A stretch of 64,000 bases of DNA from Diphasiastrum complanatum (GCA_029204225.1 CM055093.1:2582887-2646886); one strand, 5' to 3'; counted from the stretch's first letter, positions 35,951-48,640 are shown. Translations and numbers: made by a program. The notes: generated from the sequence alone by a model not told the origin.

Positions 35951-37188
35951 AGTTGCAACTGATTATTCTATTGTTTTTTGTGATGATGACATTGTATCAT
36001 CTACATATGGATATGTCTATTGATTTGGCACCTTTGCAGAGAAGAGCAGACATGGATTTGTGGATAGATGGAACATTATATCCACAAGATCCAAGCATTA
36101 GAGAAAATAATGTCCCAAAGAGGGCCCTATAAGAAATGCCATATAGGAGAGAGAAAAATAACTATAAAGTAATTATAATATCATTTTCTATCTTCTTTAC
36201 GCATCTGCCCGCACTACTTTCCATGTAAATGAATGCATCTTAGTTTAGTCACATCAAACTTCATTGGTGTTTAACCACAGTTAAAATATAATTTTTCAAA
36301 ATGCTGAAATATTTCCTCCCAATAGTTTGGAACACTCAAAATTTTGAATTAGGAGTGACATTTTTAAAAAAAGTCTACGCCATCTCTATTTCCAACAGAG
36401 TCGTTAGTGCCATCTCCAGCTTTGTTATTGTGTGCAAAAAGTACAAAAAGGACCAAGAGTGGATCTTAATCTGATTCTCAAGAGGGATTGGTTGTCAGAT
36501 TACTTGATCTATCAATCTACTTGAGATGAAGATCAATCTAGATCAATTCTAGACACAAAATTCTAACAAGAACAATCATTAATTGAATGTAGGTGTACTT
36601 TTTGGTTTTCCATGTGTGAAACCCTGTCTGAATACGAAATCCAACCTGAAAATCAAGTACACATTGATAGCACCTTAAAACAATCAAAACAAATATAAAC
36701 AAATGGAGAGAATCACTCAAAATTGCTTCCAAAACCAAGATTGGTGTCTCACCTTGATTATGGCCAAATAAGCCTCTATATATACACTTTTGGATCTCGA
36801 GGTACTGATTATGCATCAAATCTCACACGTGTGAGGATGCCTTGTCACCATCATGCAATTTGACACTTCGATCAAAACTTTTCATTTTGAGCATTTTTGG
36901 TCTATTTTCCTACTATATGGAGATCTTCATGAAAATCTTCTAGAAGCAAAAACTCGCCTACTTCAGCTATTTCCACACGTGTGAGCTGTCTTCTACACAT
37001 GGGATGTGACACATATTCAAAATATTTGGCTCATGCAATCATTAGATTGGTGCCATGTGTCATATCTTTAAAAATTTAGATTTTGACCATTTTAGCCACT
37101 AGAACTTGAATTAAAACATATGTACAACATATATGATTATGGTACATGAAAAGTACACTAGTTTCACACATGGAAACAGGCTTCACAC
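35951..37188. promoter_or_regulatory. Spacer with possible minus-strand LTR promoter; upstream of gene 1 copy C
   Basis: 35951-36440 has nothing recognisable. 36440-37160 looks LTR-like on minus: a TATATATAG box at about 36775-36783 and CACACGTGTG palindromes at 36824-36833 and 36974-36983. I could not fix its ends. It lies just before gene 1 of copy C and could instead contain that gene's promoter. Confidence 0.35.
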
Positions 37189-38436
37189 ATGTGTGTCTAT
37201 CCTATATACAAGATTTTTGGCCTCTACCAAGCTTATTTTTGCATTTTTCACAATTGTCATTGTGTTATTTGTTACTATACTACTGTACTGATGACAAAGT
37301 TTTATCATCTTCATGTGGATCTGTCACTAAAATATGCTCCGCTCAAGACGAGAAATTCAAAACAACCCAAATTGTCAACTTCTAATATGGTCCGATACAG
37401 GGAGGAAAAGCTAAAACATGTAGATTTATGGTCATCAGGAACATTGTATTCTATTGATCCATGTTCATTGCAACATCCAGATTTTCATTCGGTGAGTCAG
37501 TTAATAATCTATATGTGTCATGGTAAAAACGGCCTTTTGGGTTACTGTGAGAATTTGGTGCTCTATGGGAATGCACATTCAATGCAAAGAATACATTATT
37601 TGGAAGAGGAATCAAAGAAAATATCAAAGGAGTGCGAAGAAAAAATTACAAAAATGAAAACTTGTTTGGATGAAAATAAGATGCTCAAGGAGGAGATCCA
37701 AAGGTTGAAATCTTCTTTGCGTCATTATACAACTAGTAATGATGAGATAAAAATTGCATTTCAATCCATGCGTATTTCATATTTGTCTCTTGTTAAAGAT
37801 ATGAATGCGCTTAACAGAAAGGTTTGAAGCAATAAGAGGAAAAGATTGGTTAACAAGGATATATGTGATCTATCATCCAGAGGAGCTCATAGAAAAAGAC
37901 AAATTCATGCATTCAAGTAAGTTACAACTTATTTGGTATTGAATATCGCTTGAACTTTTTGATTCATTCATAATCACTAATTTTGTTATTCGTTCATTTC
38001 AATTTTCTGTTGATTTGCTTATTATATATTGTTGTGAATACTATGAGTGTCCCAATTTCTATTGACATTTTTATGAACATTATGTTTGCAATGCAGATCA
38101 GCATTGGTTGTTGAAGACCATTTGGCCGATGAGATTTCAATTGGAAACTCACTAGGCTCTATCTTGACTTTTAAATCTATGAAATCAATGTTAAATAATA
38201 ATAAAATAAAAAAGATTAAGGCTTCAATTAGTGATAGCATTATGGATGAAGTTGAAAAAATATTAGACATTACATTGCTTCAGGGAGCATGTGACTTTTC
38301 TAGCATCAGTAGAGAAGCATATACAAGAATGTTTAAGATGATAAAGGAGACATTTGCACAAGTAAATATTAAAAAGTTTCCAATCCCACGACCATTTCAT
38401 CTTTAAAAAAAAAGAGACATGTTAAACCATGGTATG
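37189..38436 (+). pseudogene. Gene 1, copy C: DDE-like transposase, N-terminal half
   Basis: A 212-codon frame from 37189, likely starting at MVRYREEKLKHVDLW (37389), includes HPDFHSVSQL, GLLGYCE and a coiled coil (EESKKISKECEEKITKMK). A stop at 37825 precedes RKRQIHAFK. The intron 37918-38096 (GTAAGT..TGCAG) is shared with copy B. Exon 2 (38097-38405) reads SALVVEDHLADEISIGNSLG to SREAYTRMFKMIKETFAQV and PIPRPFHL. The region after 38436 is lost to a gypsy fragment. This copy shows the best-preserved N terminus of the family. Confidence 0.7.
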
Positions 38437-39500
38437 CAGAACATCATATCCTGCCACCATCTCACACAATATTTCTTTTCACTTTTTTTGATAGGCAGGT
38501 TTAGCATCTGTACCAAATTTGCATTTATAAAATTATGAGTGGATCTCGTGTCAAAAAGCACATTAACATGTCTTTCAATTTTACTCTTAATGCAAATTAG
38601 ATCATTAGGTCCATAAGACATTGAATTAAGAAAACAAATATCCATCTCATTACTTGATATGATACCTGAAGTTGAGGCTTTGTTCTTGACACAATCTTGT
38701 GCAAGGTTACTCTCTCCATTGCACTTGAAGCATAGTTTCTTCGTTTGAGTTTCCGCTAGGTCTTTCTTGCCATCTTGATATTTATTGAAGTGGTGTTTGG
38801 GTTTCTTAGAATTAGGTTTGAAGATGTCTTATTGGTAACTTTTTTTTTTCTTTTTTCTTAAATTGGAAGCCCTTCTTTTGCTCATTAGGGTGATGACCCT
38901 TAGATGGCTTAGGAGTATGATCAATTTTTTTTTAGCCCTAATAGCATCTTCTATGCTAATAGGATGTTTCCTTCTAATATCACTTGATAGTCTTTAGGTA
39001 AACCATCAATAGACATGAGCATCTAAATTTTAGGAGGTATCTCACTATAGAGAGGGTTTAGATAATCATGGAAGTCTTAAATGAATTGATCGAGGCCTTT
39101 AGTCATGATCAATCTTGAAAGTTTTTGAAAATGTTATCATCTAACAAAGGAAGGAAGTATTTCTTGAATATTAAACAAAATGCCTCCCAAATTAGTGGTT
39201 GTTAGATCCTCTCACCAAACTAAGGCTTTCTCATTTAGAAACATAGTGGCAGTGGAGAGTTTTTTACTTCCAGAAAACATATTCGTTTTTCCCTTTATAA
39301 ACTTTAATGGGAGGAGGTACTACATATTTTCTATGATTGGCCAATCTTGATTCTTCAAGTTGGTTTCAAGTAATTGTTGGTTTGTTTATTGGATTTGTTG
39401 GTAGAGATGTTGTAAAGCTTGTGCCACACTTTCAGGTTTAGATAAATCAAAAGTGGTATTAGGGGTTGATTGATCCATGAGAGTGTCTTGATCTTGATCC
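38437..39500 (-). pseudogene. gag: Ty3/gypsy gag-protease fragment
   Basis: Protease-like VNVLFDTRSTHNFINANLVQ (about 38500-38560; family DTGATHNF, so the Gly is changed) is preceded by a knuckle CFKCNGESNLAQDC near 38710-38750. Further upstream (38780-39500) decayed gag frames are likely. It is not functional. Confidence 0.7.
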
Positions 39501-40525
39501 TAATTTTCAAAGCATCAACAATGAAAGTAAAATTAGAAAAAGACAATTACAAGCTCAATTTAAACTTCAAATGCTTAAATCCCAAAAAAGCTCAAAACTT
39601 TTAGATTCAATCTCATGAAAATGATTCAAAATTCATCCAAATTTTCATTTTCATATTGGTTCCCTCTTTTAGTTTTCCATAATCATCACCCATAGTAAAA
39701 TTTTATTAAATTTGATGGCAAATTTTCATTTACATTTATCAAATTTTAAGATGGTTTCGTCTATGTTTGAAGCAATGTAATGGAGAACTATCCTTTGTTT
39801 TGGTAGGAGTTGCTAGCAAATTCTTTATTTTACTTCATTAAATTCAAAAGTTAAGAAGTGAAATGAATTTACAATCCTCAACCAAAACAAATTTTCCTTT
39901 GATGTAAAATTAATTTCTCTTTACAAAACCAGAATTTTTGGCCTATTTTCACTAATCCAAGGACCAAATAGACTAAAATTCAGATTTGAAGGTCACTGAA
40001 GTGCTATGAAAGTCACTAAAGTTCCGTGAAAAAAATACAATTTCAAAATGACAATTTTCCCATTTATGTAAAATTCACTTCCCTTCACAAAAACCAAAAT
40101 TTTTGGCCTATTTTCACTTATCCAAGGTTCAGATAGACTAAAAATTAGATTTGAAGTTTTCTAAAATTTTGTGAAGGTCACTGAAGTGCTGTGAAGGGCT
40201 GTGAAGTTTTGTGATAAAAAACAGAAATTGAAGTGAAGGGTAGTTTTGGACTAAGATGGGTTCATTCCTCACTAATTTTAGTGTGTAAACAAGACCAATC
40301 TTCCAAACTACTTTTACATTTAGTAACTTTACTTTAGACACAAACTAAACTTCAAAAATAAATTTTGAAAGTTGAAGTTGGGTCTTATTAGCAGGGCCCA
40401 TAGATTTGGATAGCCAACAAAAGATCAAACTTCTACTTCTCTACTTCAAAACAAAAAAATTTCAGCCTCTACTATCATGAAACACCTCTAAATTCAACTA
40501 CTTTTTAACTTGCAATCGATTCAGT
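39501..40525. repeat. AT-rich spacer with a tandem duplication
   Basis: No gene. A unit of about 165 bp is duplicated in tandem at about 39890-40220: TTTTGGCCTATTTTCACT occurs at about 39936 and 40100, followed in both by CCAAGG and TAGACTAAAA. Confidence 0.6.
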
Positions 40526-40772
40526 TAAAATAGCAATGATCGACTTATACAGTGCTTTTCTATTTCGACGGCACCACGTGTGCTTAGTTCTAGAGTTATC
40601 AGGCCATTTTTCTTTTATGAGCCCTTTGAGTGTTTTTAAGAAACTCATCTTTGTACTTACCAATAGTTCTTGAATATACAGTTTGAAGAGAGTAATTCTG
40701 TATTCTTGTTGCACTTGACGTTGTGCTGTGGTCATTGATCCAGTTGGATGCTTTTAATTGTGTTTTCTTAAC
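40526..40772 (+). repeat. 5' LTR of a deletion-derivative copia element
   Basis: TTAAAATAGCAATGATCGAC through TGTGTTTTCTTAAC, followed by the primer site. 40526-40690 recurs at 43031-43190. It is short (about 247 bp) and carries CACGTG at about 40574. Confidence 0.75.
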
Positions 40773-40773
40773 T

Positions 40774-40787
40774 TGGTATCAGAGCCC
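40774..40787 (+). promoter_or_regulatory. Primer-binding site (initiator tRNA-Met)
   Basis: TGGTATCAGAGCCC, two bases after the LTR. Confidence 0.92.
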
Positions 40788-42022
40788 TTGGTGGCTGAAT
40801 CACCAGACAAGAACAGAGAGCTGCGAATTCACAACGGTTTGTTGGTTAGGAAGCACAAAACCAAGTTTGTGGAGATTCGTGGAACGGCTCAAAATTGTAA
40901 AAAGGATTCAGAGACAGGGAAGTGTTGGTTGAATAAAAAAGCAAGCAAGTTTGAAGCTGAAAAATTCTTCTGGAGGGCTGCTTGGCGTTTGTGATTGGTT
41001 TGAATTCAATTGAATATTGTTTGAAGAGCAGTTTGGAGCAGAAGATAACCTATAGTAGGGCGACCTCAGTCAGCTAGGAGCTGCAAAGGAAAGTTCAGGG
41101 AAAGTCTGAGTAAAGCTCAGTATATTCATCTCTTCAAAATTGCTAGGGTTTCAAGAGACAAAATCAGAGATATCTCCTTGTAGGAGGACGTTTTCAAAGT
41201 TGTGAAAGGCTGTGAATGGGCGCCCTGGTAGCCCGATTCTGCGGTAGGAAGGCCGCGATTGGTCGTGGAGGAGGAAGACAGCTAGAGCGATTAATGAGGA
41301 GCAACCATAGCTCGTGAAGGAGTAAGAAAACTCTATCGCTGGTAGAGAGAGAAGAAGGAGAAGTCACGGGAGCTGTCGTGCGCTCAGTCGTGATCACCAG
41401 CTAGCGGTCCGAAGTGTTTAGTACTTCGAGGGCCTTTGATCAACGCACAGACGCGTTGACAGTCGTCTGATCTTGATTCATACAGATCAACGATGGTCAT
41501 TTCACAATGGGTGGGTTGTTGGATCTAAAGGATCTGTTGGATTGAAGTGAAAGAGCCTGAAGGGGTCTGAAGTGCAAAGTGCATTGCAACTTCATTAAAG
41601 TCTTCAAACTAAAAAAACTGTTGAGTCCCAAGTCTTTGAAGGGTGAGGTTTCTTCACACTGAAGAAACAGTTCAAAAACCCAAATTGTCCTTATTTTCAC
41701 CTCCTTTAGGCTATTTTGACCAAACGAAAGGCTATAGCCTCCAAACAAAGGGCACCCTGAATGTACCTGCAAGTACGGTACACCAAAACAGAGTGATTGC
41801 CATGGAGAAAGTGTTCGACGTGCGCCATAAGTGATTTCACCAGGGGGTTGGTGACGTGAAGCATTTTGGAAAACGACGTCAGTTTGGCTTTCAATTTGGC
41901 GAAAGAGCGGCGGGTGGCCTGGTAAGTTAAAAATTGCAGGTCATTATTATCAATTTCTGACATCACGGTTGGCTCTAGCATACACTTTATGGCCTACAGG
42001 TGAAGTTTTAAGCAGTTCGGAG
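40788..42022 (+). other. Long leader of the deletion-derivative copia element
   Basis: About 1.2 kb with no long conserved frame between the primer site and gag. It is unusually long for a copia element. Confidence 0.5.
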
Positions 42023-42553
42023 ATGACAAACATCAATGAGGCAATTTTGGGCGATGCAAGCAAACTTGATGGGGCTTCTAACTACAACATCTGGAAATTC
42101 AAAATGAAGAGCATTTTGATGGAAAAAGAGTTGTGGGAAATCGTGGCAGGTATTGAAGTCCGACCAAATACCACTCCAGGTGACATAAGGGCCTTTGATA
42201 GAAAGGCACAGAGAGCATTATCCTTGATCAATCTTTCAGTGAAAGACCATGTGATCACTCACATAAGTGATGCCACAACGGCTAGGGGAGCTTGGGAAGC
42301 TCTTAGAATGCAATTTCAAACTTGCAATCCAGCTCGAGCCATGTTCTTGAAGTTAAGATTGAACACAGTAAGGATGGAAGAAAATGAATCAGTGGGATCC
42401 TTCTTCACAAGGATAAAGGAGATGAGAGATCAACTTGTGGCAATTGGAGAACCAATCAGAGTTATTGAATTGGTACATACCACAATGAGCGGTGTCTCGG
42501 AAGGGCTACAGATGTTTGTGAGTGGCATTGCTTCGAGGGAGAGGTTGCATTGA
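42023..42553 (+). CDS. gag: Copia gag, truncated by internal deletion
   Basis: From MTNINEAILGDASKLDGASN, an open UBN2 capsid frame: NYNIWKFKMKSILM, RGAWEALRMQFQ and ESVGSFFTRIKEMRDQLVAI. It is open for 176 codons with no stop. At about 42547 the sequence jumps into the end of RNase H, so the gag C terminus, zinc knuckle, protease, integrase and RT are all missing. The reading frame continues only a few codons past the junction. It might still be translated into a capsid fragment. Confidence 0.85.
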   Translation: MTNINEAILGDASKLDGASNYNIWKFKMKSILMEKELWEIVAGIEVRPNTTPGDIRAFDRKAQRALSLINLSVKDHVITHISDATTARGAWEALRMQFQTCNPARAMFLKLRLNTVRMEENESVGSFFTRIKEMRDQLVAIGEPIRVIELVHTTMSGVSEGLQMFVSGIASRERLH

Positions 42554-42928
42554 GTTCTGCTACCCAAGAAGCTATTTGGCTACGTAAGTTGTTATGTGAG
42601 ATTGGCATGAAACATGGCTAGATTATTTCTCGGTAATAGATAATTTAACAAAAAGAACCGCAATGAATTTGCTGACAGTTAAAATCCCACTGTTATTTTC
42701 TGTGACAGTCAAAGCGGAATACAATTGGCTAAAAATCCAATCTTTCACACAAGGAAAAAACATATTGAAATAAAATTTCACTTTGTGCGTGAAAAAATAC
42801 AATTTGAAGACATTAGTATTGTACATTGTTCTACGTTGTTACAAGTTGTTGATATATTTACAAAAGCCTTGAGTAAAGAAAAGTTTAAAACTTTTAGAGC
42901 TAAACTTGGCTTAAACCAAGTTATGTAA
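42547..42928 (+). pseudogene. pol: Copia RNase H tail
   Basis: VALSSATQEAIWLRKLLCEI, then IFCDSQSGIQLAKNPIFH and KKHIEIKFHFVREK, ending at 42928. This is the end of copia RNase H, with frameshifts in the middle. Confidence 0.82.
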
Positions 42929-43030
42929 AAAAAAAAAAAAAACCTTTACTTGTAATGCTATCATGGAGGTATGTTCCATGAATAGAGTATACTCTAAAAT
43001 GAAAAGTGACGTTGATCATTGAGGGAGAGA

Positions 43031-43190
43031 GTTAAAATAGCATGATCGACTTATACAGTGCTTTCCTATTTCGACGGCACCACGTGTGCCTAGTTCTAGA
43101 GTTATCGGGCCATCTTTCTTTTACGAGCCCTTTGAGTGTTTTTAAGAAACTCATTTTTGTACTTACCAGTAGTTCTTGAATATACAGTTT
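43031..43190 (+). repeat. 3' LTR of the deletion-derivative copia, truncated
   Basis: Matches 40526-40690; breaks off after GAATATACAGTTTG. A purine run GAGGGAGAGA precedes it. Confidence 0.75.
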
Positions 43191-43261
43191 GTTCCTATGT
43201 CTTTGACTGGTGCTGCTCAGGATTAGTTTTATAATCAAGATTTGACTGAACGATCTAATCA

Positions 43262-43735
43262 ATGGAAATTAGTGAAAGTTGCCCTCGTTACGAGATTTAA
43301 GTCCAAAAAATTCTTGAAAGATCTTTTTATGTTATTAAACAAAATCAAAATAGGAAAGAAGGAGATGGTGTGTGATTACATTGAATGAATCAACCATCTC
43401 AGATTAGAATGTAAACCATATCTCATTAACAATGAAGCTATGATCATGTGGTTCTTAGCGAGCTTATTGAAGAGGATCAGACTTGAACTCAAATGCTGAG
43501 GAAGTTACATGACATTGCAACATGCAATGGTTGATGCAATACATGAAGAATATGAGGATTCTGATGATGAATCAAATGTGAGAATGTTGCCATATACAAA
43601 AGCGCAAATGACCACAACATCCAACTATTCCATCTACAAATATCAATGCGACAACCGAGTTCAATTGTCCGAAACACTAGATGATCCAAGAGCTAAAAGC
43701 ACAGTTTGGTGGTACAAGAAAAGAACCCATTTTTC
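43262..43735 (+). pseudogene. gag: Retrotransposon gag fragment
   Basis: RFKSKKFLKDLFMLLNKIKI, then DYIE, INHLRLECKPYL and MWFLASLLKRIRLELKC resemble the capsid of a gypsy- or copia-type gag. Stops interrupt it; there is no nucleocapsid. Confidence 0.5.
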
Positions 43736-43749
43736 ATTGTACCTTTTGG

Positions 43750-44160
43750 TAGTAAGTACATTTCACTTCTTGGGGATTTTATTACTCAGAATTGTTTTGA
43801 GTCCACATTAAAAATGACATAACTTTTTAGTGGTAAGTCCAATTTCAGTGAAGTTTGGTGTGTTGGAAAGCTCTTGACGAGCGCTTTCCAATAATATGTT
43901 ACATGACATGAGCTACGATCAAAAAGTTATGGCAAGTCAAAAGTATGGGGATTTTATTAATCATAATTTTTTTGAGTCCACATTAAAAATGACATAACTT
44001 CTTAGTGGTGAGTCCAATTTTAGCAAAGTTTGGTGCGCTAGAAAATGCTTGACAAGCGCTTTCCAATGATATATTAGATCACATACTTTTGAGGTACAAT
44101 TAAAAAGTTATTGCAAATCAAATGTATCAGCTGAAAATAGTGTATAATAATGCAAAAGTG
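43750..44160. repeat. Tandem pair of about 174-bp repeat units
   Basis: GGGGATTTTATTA begins units at about 43774 and 43948. Both contain TTTTGAGTCCACATTAAAAA, CTTAGTGGTGAGTCC or its relative, and GCGCTTTCCAATGATAT. A related single copy lies inverted at 21640-21900. Confidence 0.85.
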
Positions 44161-44249
44161 CATTTCTACCCAAAAAAGGTAGTGTCCTTGAAAGTCCATG
44201 TTGTACCACCAAACCATTCTTTTAGCCTAGGATGCAACCAATGTATTTA

Positions 44250-44515
44250 GGGGAACAAGGGGAAGCTAGAAAATAGCTCAAGTTGGAGCGCAACTTTTAA
44301 CAGACCAATTCAATGCGTTGAGAAAGTTGTTGGTCAAGTATCATGATTGTTTTGCTTGGACTTCCAAGGCTCTAGATGGAATTCCTACATCAGTCGTCGA
44401 GCATACTATTCCAGTGGTACTTGAATATGTAGTATTTAGATCGTTCCCCAAAAAGATAGCTCTTAAAAGTTAAGTTGATACATTATTGACTTATTTCGAA
44501 TGAAATGGAGTCGAG
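44250..44515 (+). pseudogene. pol: Ty3/gypsy linker just upstream of RT
   Basis: LLVKYHDCFAWTSKALDGIP and VVEHTIPVVLEYVVFRSFP match the conserved segment before gypsy RT (DVFAWSYEDLPGI..VVEHRI). It is cut at the LTR-like block that follows. Confidence 0.7.
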
Positions 44516-44527
44516 AGAAAATCTAAT

Positions 44528-45471
44528 TGTCAACAGACATTTTGTAAGCAGCCAGTACCACTTTTAGGAAAGGTGAATACAGGTAAAGAATGCTAAACAA
44601 CGACCTTTCTCTATGAAATCGATAAAAGAACGTTTTGTATGTAAAATGATATCAGAGTAACTTGAATGAATTGCACTCTAACTGACTAACTTGTCAACAA
44701 GGATCTGTGATATGTTCGATGTAGACACATACAAACAAACAAAAAGTTAATCTTATTCATGAACTCACATGTTTTAGACAAAAGTTCTCAACAACTAAAG
44801 TCCGGTCATGGTTAAAGAACTCAAGCAGTTCGCAAATATGTTAGAAACAATTATCTTCGTTATAACATGACTACAAATCAATAACTCAGTTCCTCAGTCA
44901 GGGACTAGCATTTCACAACATACATACTTTTACATCAGCAACAGTGGAAAACTGTACCAAAAGTATATTTACTCGAAGGTCGAACACAAAGTATTCGCAT
45001 AGACAATTAAATAAGTTTAAAGACAGTTCTTTAGTTCAATTTCACGGAAACACAACAAGCGACTATAATGAAATATTGTACTATCTAACCAAAGAATGAT
45101 TCAAGTAATGCATACGAGATTGCTAGTAGATTCAAAATCACTCACTCTCAGCAGTACGAAGAACAGAGATTAAAGGAAATAACCGAATTTCTGGTGTGTC
45201 GCTCTATTCACAAATTCTAAATATCATATAAGTTACAAGTACAAATAAATTGTACAATTGATGGTTCATTGTGACAATTCAAATTCAGTCACTTTGTATC
45301 CAAGTGTCGTTTCATTCAGAAGGTCATGAATCTAAGTAAAAGGTAGGTCCTTAACAACTATGCTCGAAAAAATGGTGTAGGCCTCTTCAGAATATATAGT
45401 TCTCCAGCACAAATCCTCATTCTTAAGTATAAATTGTCATTTTTGAATAAATATAGAAATATGTGGTCACA
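44528..45471 (-). repeat. Probable 3' LTR of the gypsy element at 45.5-48.6 kb
   Basis: On minus it starts TGTGACCACATATTTC at 45471, directly after a polypurine tract TTTGAGGGGGCAAA. The other end is probably TGTTGACA at 44528. I saw no second copy, so the left border is uncertain. Confidence 0.5.
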
Positions 45472-45499
45472 TATTTGCCCCCTCAAATGTGAAACGTCC

Positions 45500-46834
45500 T
45501 CATGGACATACATTCTTTGTTTCAAGGTTTATTCATTTCTTAAAAAAGAATAGTTTCGTGTCAAGGATCTTCGTTAGGTCACATGTAGAGATATTTCTTC
45601 AATCGTTGGGTGGATAATGGTCACTTAATATTTCAAAATCAAATATTGATTCAAAATGTATTTTGGCGACATAAGCATCATCACATACAAAACTCAACAT
45701 CACATAATCCGCAACACAATATAGAAGAAAACTTCATGTATTAAGCTCTTCTTGTAGTTGTTCTGCCATCTCTAGATCTCTTTGACATTCGAACAACAAT
45801 ACATCTTCTTTTGCTCTGGTGTAACTCCCGATAGGTAAGTTGTCGTAAGGTGTCAACCTTACAGGGAGTAAAGAACCATCAAAAAGTTCTTGAACTAATT
45901 GGAAATCTTCATCAGAGTTTCTCTTAAGTTAAAATTGTTCAAATAAAGTAGAGGAAAATTGAAGAAATTTACATTTTACAAATAAACTTTGAATCGAAAA
46001 TGAAACTTTGGCTACAAATGTGCCAAACTACCAAAATTTATATGTACAAAATGTTTCATACTCATGGGATTTAAATCTGTCTTGCAAAAGAACTGAAAAG
46101 TTCCTCTCCCAATCGGTGTAGATACTATACAACTCCGGATATGCCATGTTAATATCCAACAGCAGACTTGCATCATCAAATTCTTCGATATATGCTCGAC
46201 CTTCTGGTGAATACAATTTGAACTGCGCATGCTTCCTCCAAAACTTTTGCTTCGAGTCATTATGCTACAAAAACTGGTAATCCTTGATTCGGATGTACTC
46301 CAGTGCATACAAAAATGTGGACCCTATGTACAATTCGACTGATCTAAAGGGAATAACTTTGAACTTTCCTTGGATGATGGCCCAACACAGACATCCTTTC
46401 TGTTCTATGCTTAACTGGTCCCATAACCAAAGGAAATTGTCTTTGTTCCACTCTGATTGCTAGTCGTCAACGTCGAATGCCCTGCCTATCATGCCTGGTA
46501 GCATCACATAATCCATATGCCACTATAATTCCACATTGAAATGGCAAGGACTCCACTTCCAAAATTTTGTAGAAAAATCTTGAAATTGTTCCGCACATAC
46601 CTTCGACTGATTTCTCTTCTATCGCTTTGGTTTAGGCTGTGCTTCTACCATGTCCTGTCTGTGGATATCTGTTGTAAGCTTCTGGTTTTTGAGTTGTTGT
46701 TTGAGGTCTTGTACTTCCTTTTGTAGATCAGAAATTTTTGCACATGCCTCAACATACTCCAGGTGATCTGCTACCCCTGTACAGTTTCGGGTTGCTTGGA
46801 GCTACTTAGTCAATTCTTCGATCTTCTCCATAGC
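45500..46834 (-). pseudogene. Extra coding region downstream of gypsy pol, unknown
   Basis: From 46834 leftward: a coiled-coil-like stretch (YVEACAKISDLQKEVQDLKQ), then LSIEQKGCLCWAIIQGKFKV, YIGSTFLYALEYIRIKDYQF, YSPEGRAYIEEFDDASLLLD, ETFCTYKFW, and near 45800-45930 RLTPYDNLPIGSYTRAKEDV. Stops and frame changes occur, but the sequence is protein-like throughout. It sits where the integrase core and an envelope-position ORF would be. I do not recognise it. Confidence 0.45.
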
Positions 46835-48640
46835 CTACAAATATTCTTCCCACGCATCTGGCCTACAGCAAGTTGTTTCAGCTGATAACTCTGGTCCAAC
46901 AAAGTCAATCCTCCATTTTTCAAATGGTGCGAGAGGAATGATTGGTGTCAACGACCAATTCATGAATTTCGTTGGTTTACCAGATCTCTGGCATGTATCC
47001 CAAGATCGGATATAGATAGAAACATCCTTAAACATGGTAGGCCACCAATACTTGGCAATCATAATATTATTAACAAAATTCTTTAAAGCAAAATGTCCAC
47101 CAGCATTTTCAGAATATAAGGCTTGAATAACTTTTGGTATTTGATAATCTGCACCAAGCTTAAACAGAACATTGTTAATGATGGTATAAGGTGCAACCTT
47201 ATATTGAGATATTGTTTTCTTCTCCAAATCATATCCATCAGAATATATCTAATCTTTAAGATAAATTATAATATCAGAATATAAGGAATTCGTAGAGGAT
47301 ATCTCGAACAAATTTTCATCTAGAAAGTCATCATTCAACGGCTCTTCAGTCCTTCCCGTGTATAGGCGTGAAAGATAATCAGCATTAGTATGGTACTTTC
47401 CTTGACGAAGCTCTACTTGATAATTAAACTCTTGTAGTAACAAAACCCATCGAGCTATTTGTCTAGATAAATTAGGTTTATTAACAAGATACTTTAAAGC
47501 ATAATGATCAACATGGGATATAAAAGCATATCCTAGCAAATAATGCCGAAATTTCTTTACAGTAAAAATCATTCCAAGTGTTTCCCTTTCTGTTGCCGAA
47601 TAATTCTTTTCCGAGGAGCTAAGCTGACGACTTGCATAGTATATTGGATGGTCTTTTTTCTGTTCGTCCTTCTGACTTAGACAAACACCAATAGCGAATG
47701 CTGACACATCAACATAACAATGAAATAGTTTCGACCAATTAGGTGGTCTCAGAGCATTAATCAATCTGTGAATTGGAACATTAATCAATATGTGCTTGAG
47801 TTCTTCGAATTCTTTCTGTTGGGCTGTCGTCCCCCGCTACCATCCAAATATAAGCAACATACTTTTTAAGTAACTGTTTAAGAGCTGCAACAATATATGC
47901 ATTATTTTGAATAAATCTTCAATAATAACCCACATGTCCCTTTATTCGATATTCTGTGACCTAGAAGTATACCTTCTCTCATACCGAAAAAATATTTTTC
48001 GAGGTGAAGTGACAAACATGTGTCTCGACACTCTACAATGTAAGCTTTAGCTTCTGAATATGAGTCTTGATATTATTGTATACACAAAAATCATCAATGA
48101 AAATTTCGAAAAATGTTCTCAGAAAAGCAGCGGAAATCATTATCATGATTCTCTAGCTGGTGCATTACAAAGACCAAAGGGCATTTTATTATAGGCATAA
48201 GTGCCCCAATCAGTAGTAAAGGTAGTCTTTGGTCGATCCTCCTTCCTTCTTCCAACTTGATTGTAACCAGAGAAGCCATCATAGAAACTGTAACGCTCTT
48301 GCCCAGCGACCTGGTCTATAATGGAATCTGTGAAAGGTAATGGATGATGATCTTTCCTTGTAACAACATTTAGCTTCCGAAAATCTTGGCAAATTCGTAT
48401 CTTGCCAAACTTCTTCTTTGGAACTACAACAATATGAGATACCCACTCATTATTCGAGCGACCATGCAAATACATCTTGGTACTCTTTCAATAGTTCAAT
48501 AAATTTTGCTAATTCGGTCTCTCTAAGAGACTTCGAAACATGCGCAAATCTTCTAGATGAAAGTTTAATTAGCTTTGTAGAATTAGACAGAATTATACCT
48601 TCCGTCATGCTGGCCTGGGTATGGCTGACTCCATAGATTT
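46835..48640 (-). pseudogene. pol: Ty3/gypsy RT-RNase H-integrase zinc domain
   Basis: In coding order: VVVPKKKFGKIRICQDFRKL and KTTFTTDWGTYAYNKMPFGL (RT, about 48420-48150); a gap of decayed RT (48090-47800) in which no clear YxDD box is seen; RNase H (47788-47249: CYVDVSAFAIGVCLSQKDEQ, HPIYYASRQLSSSEKNY); the integrase zinc domain (46835-47227: AGGHFALKNFVNNIMIAKYW, CQRSGKP, WRIDFVGP). The integrase catalytic core is absent. Stops separate the parts. Confidence 0.88.
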
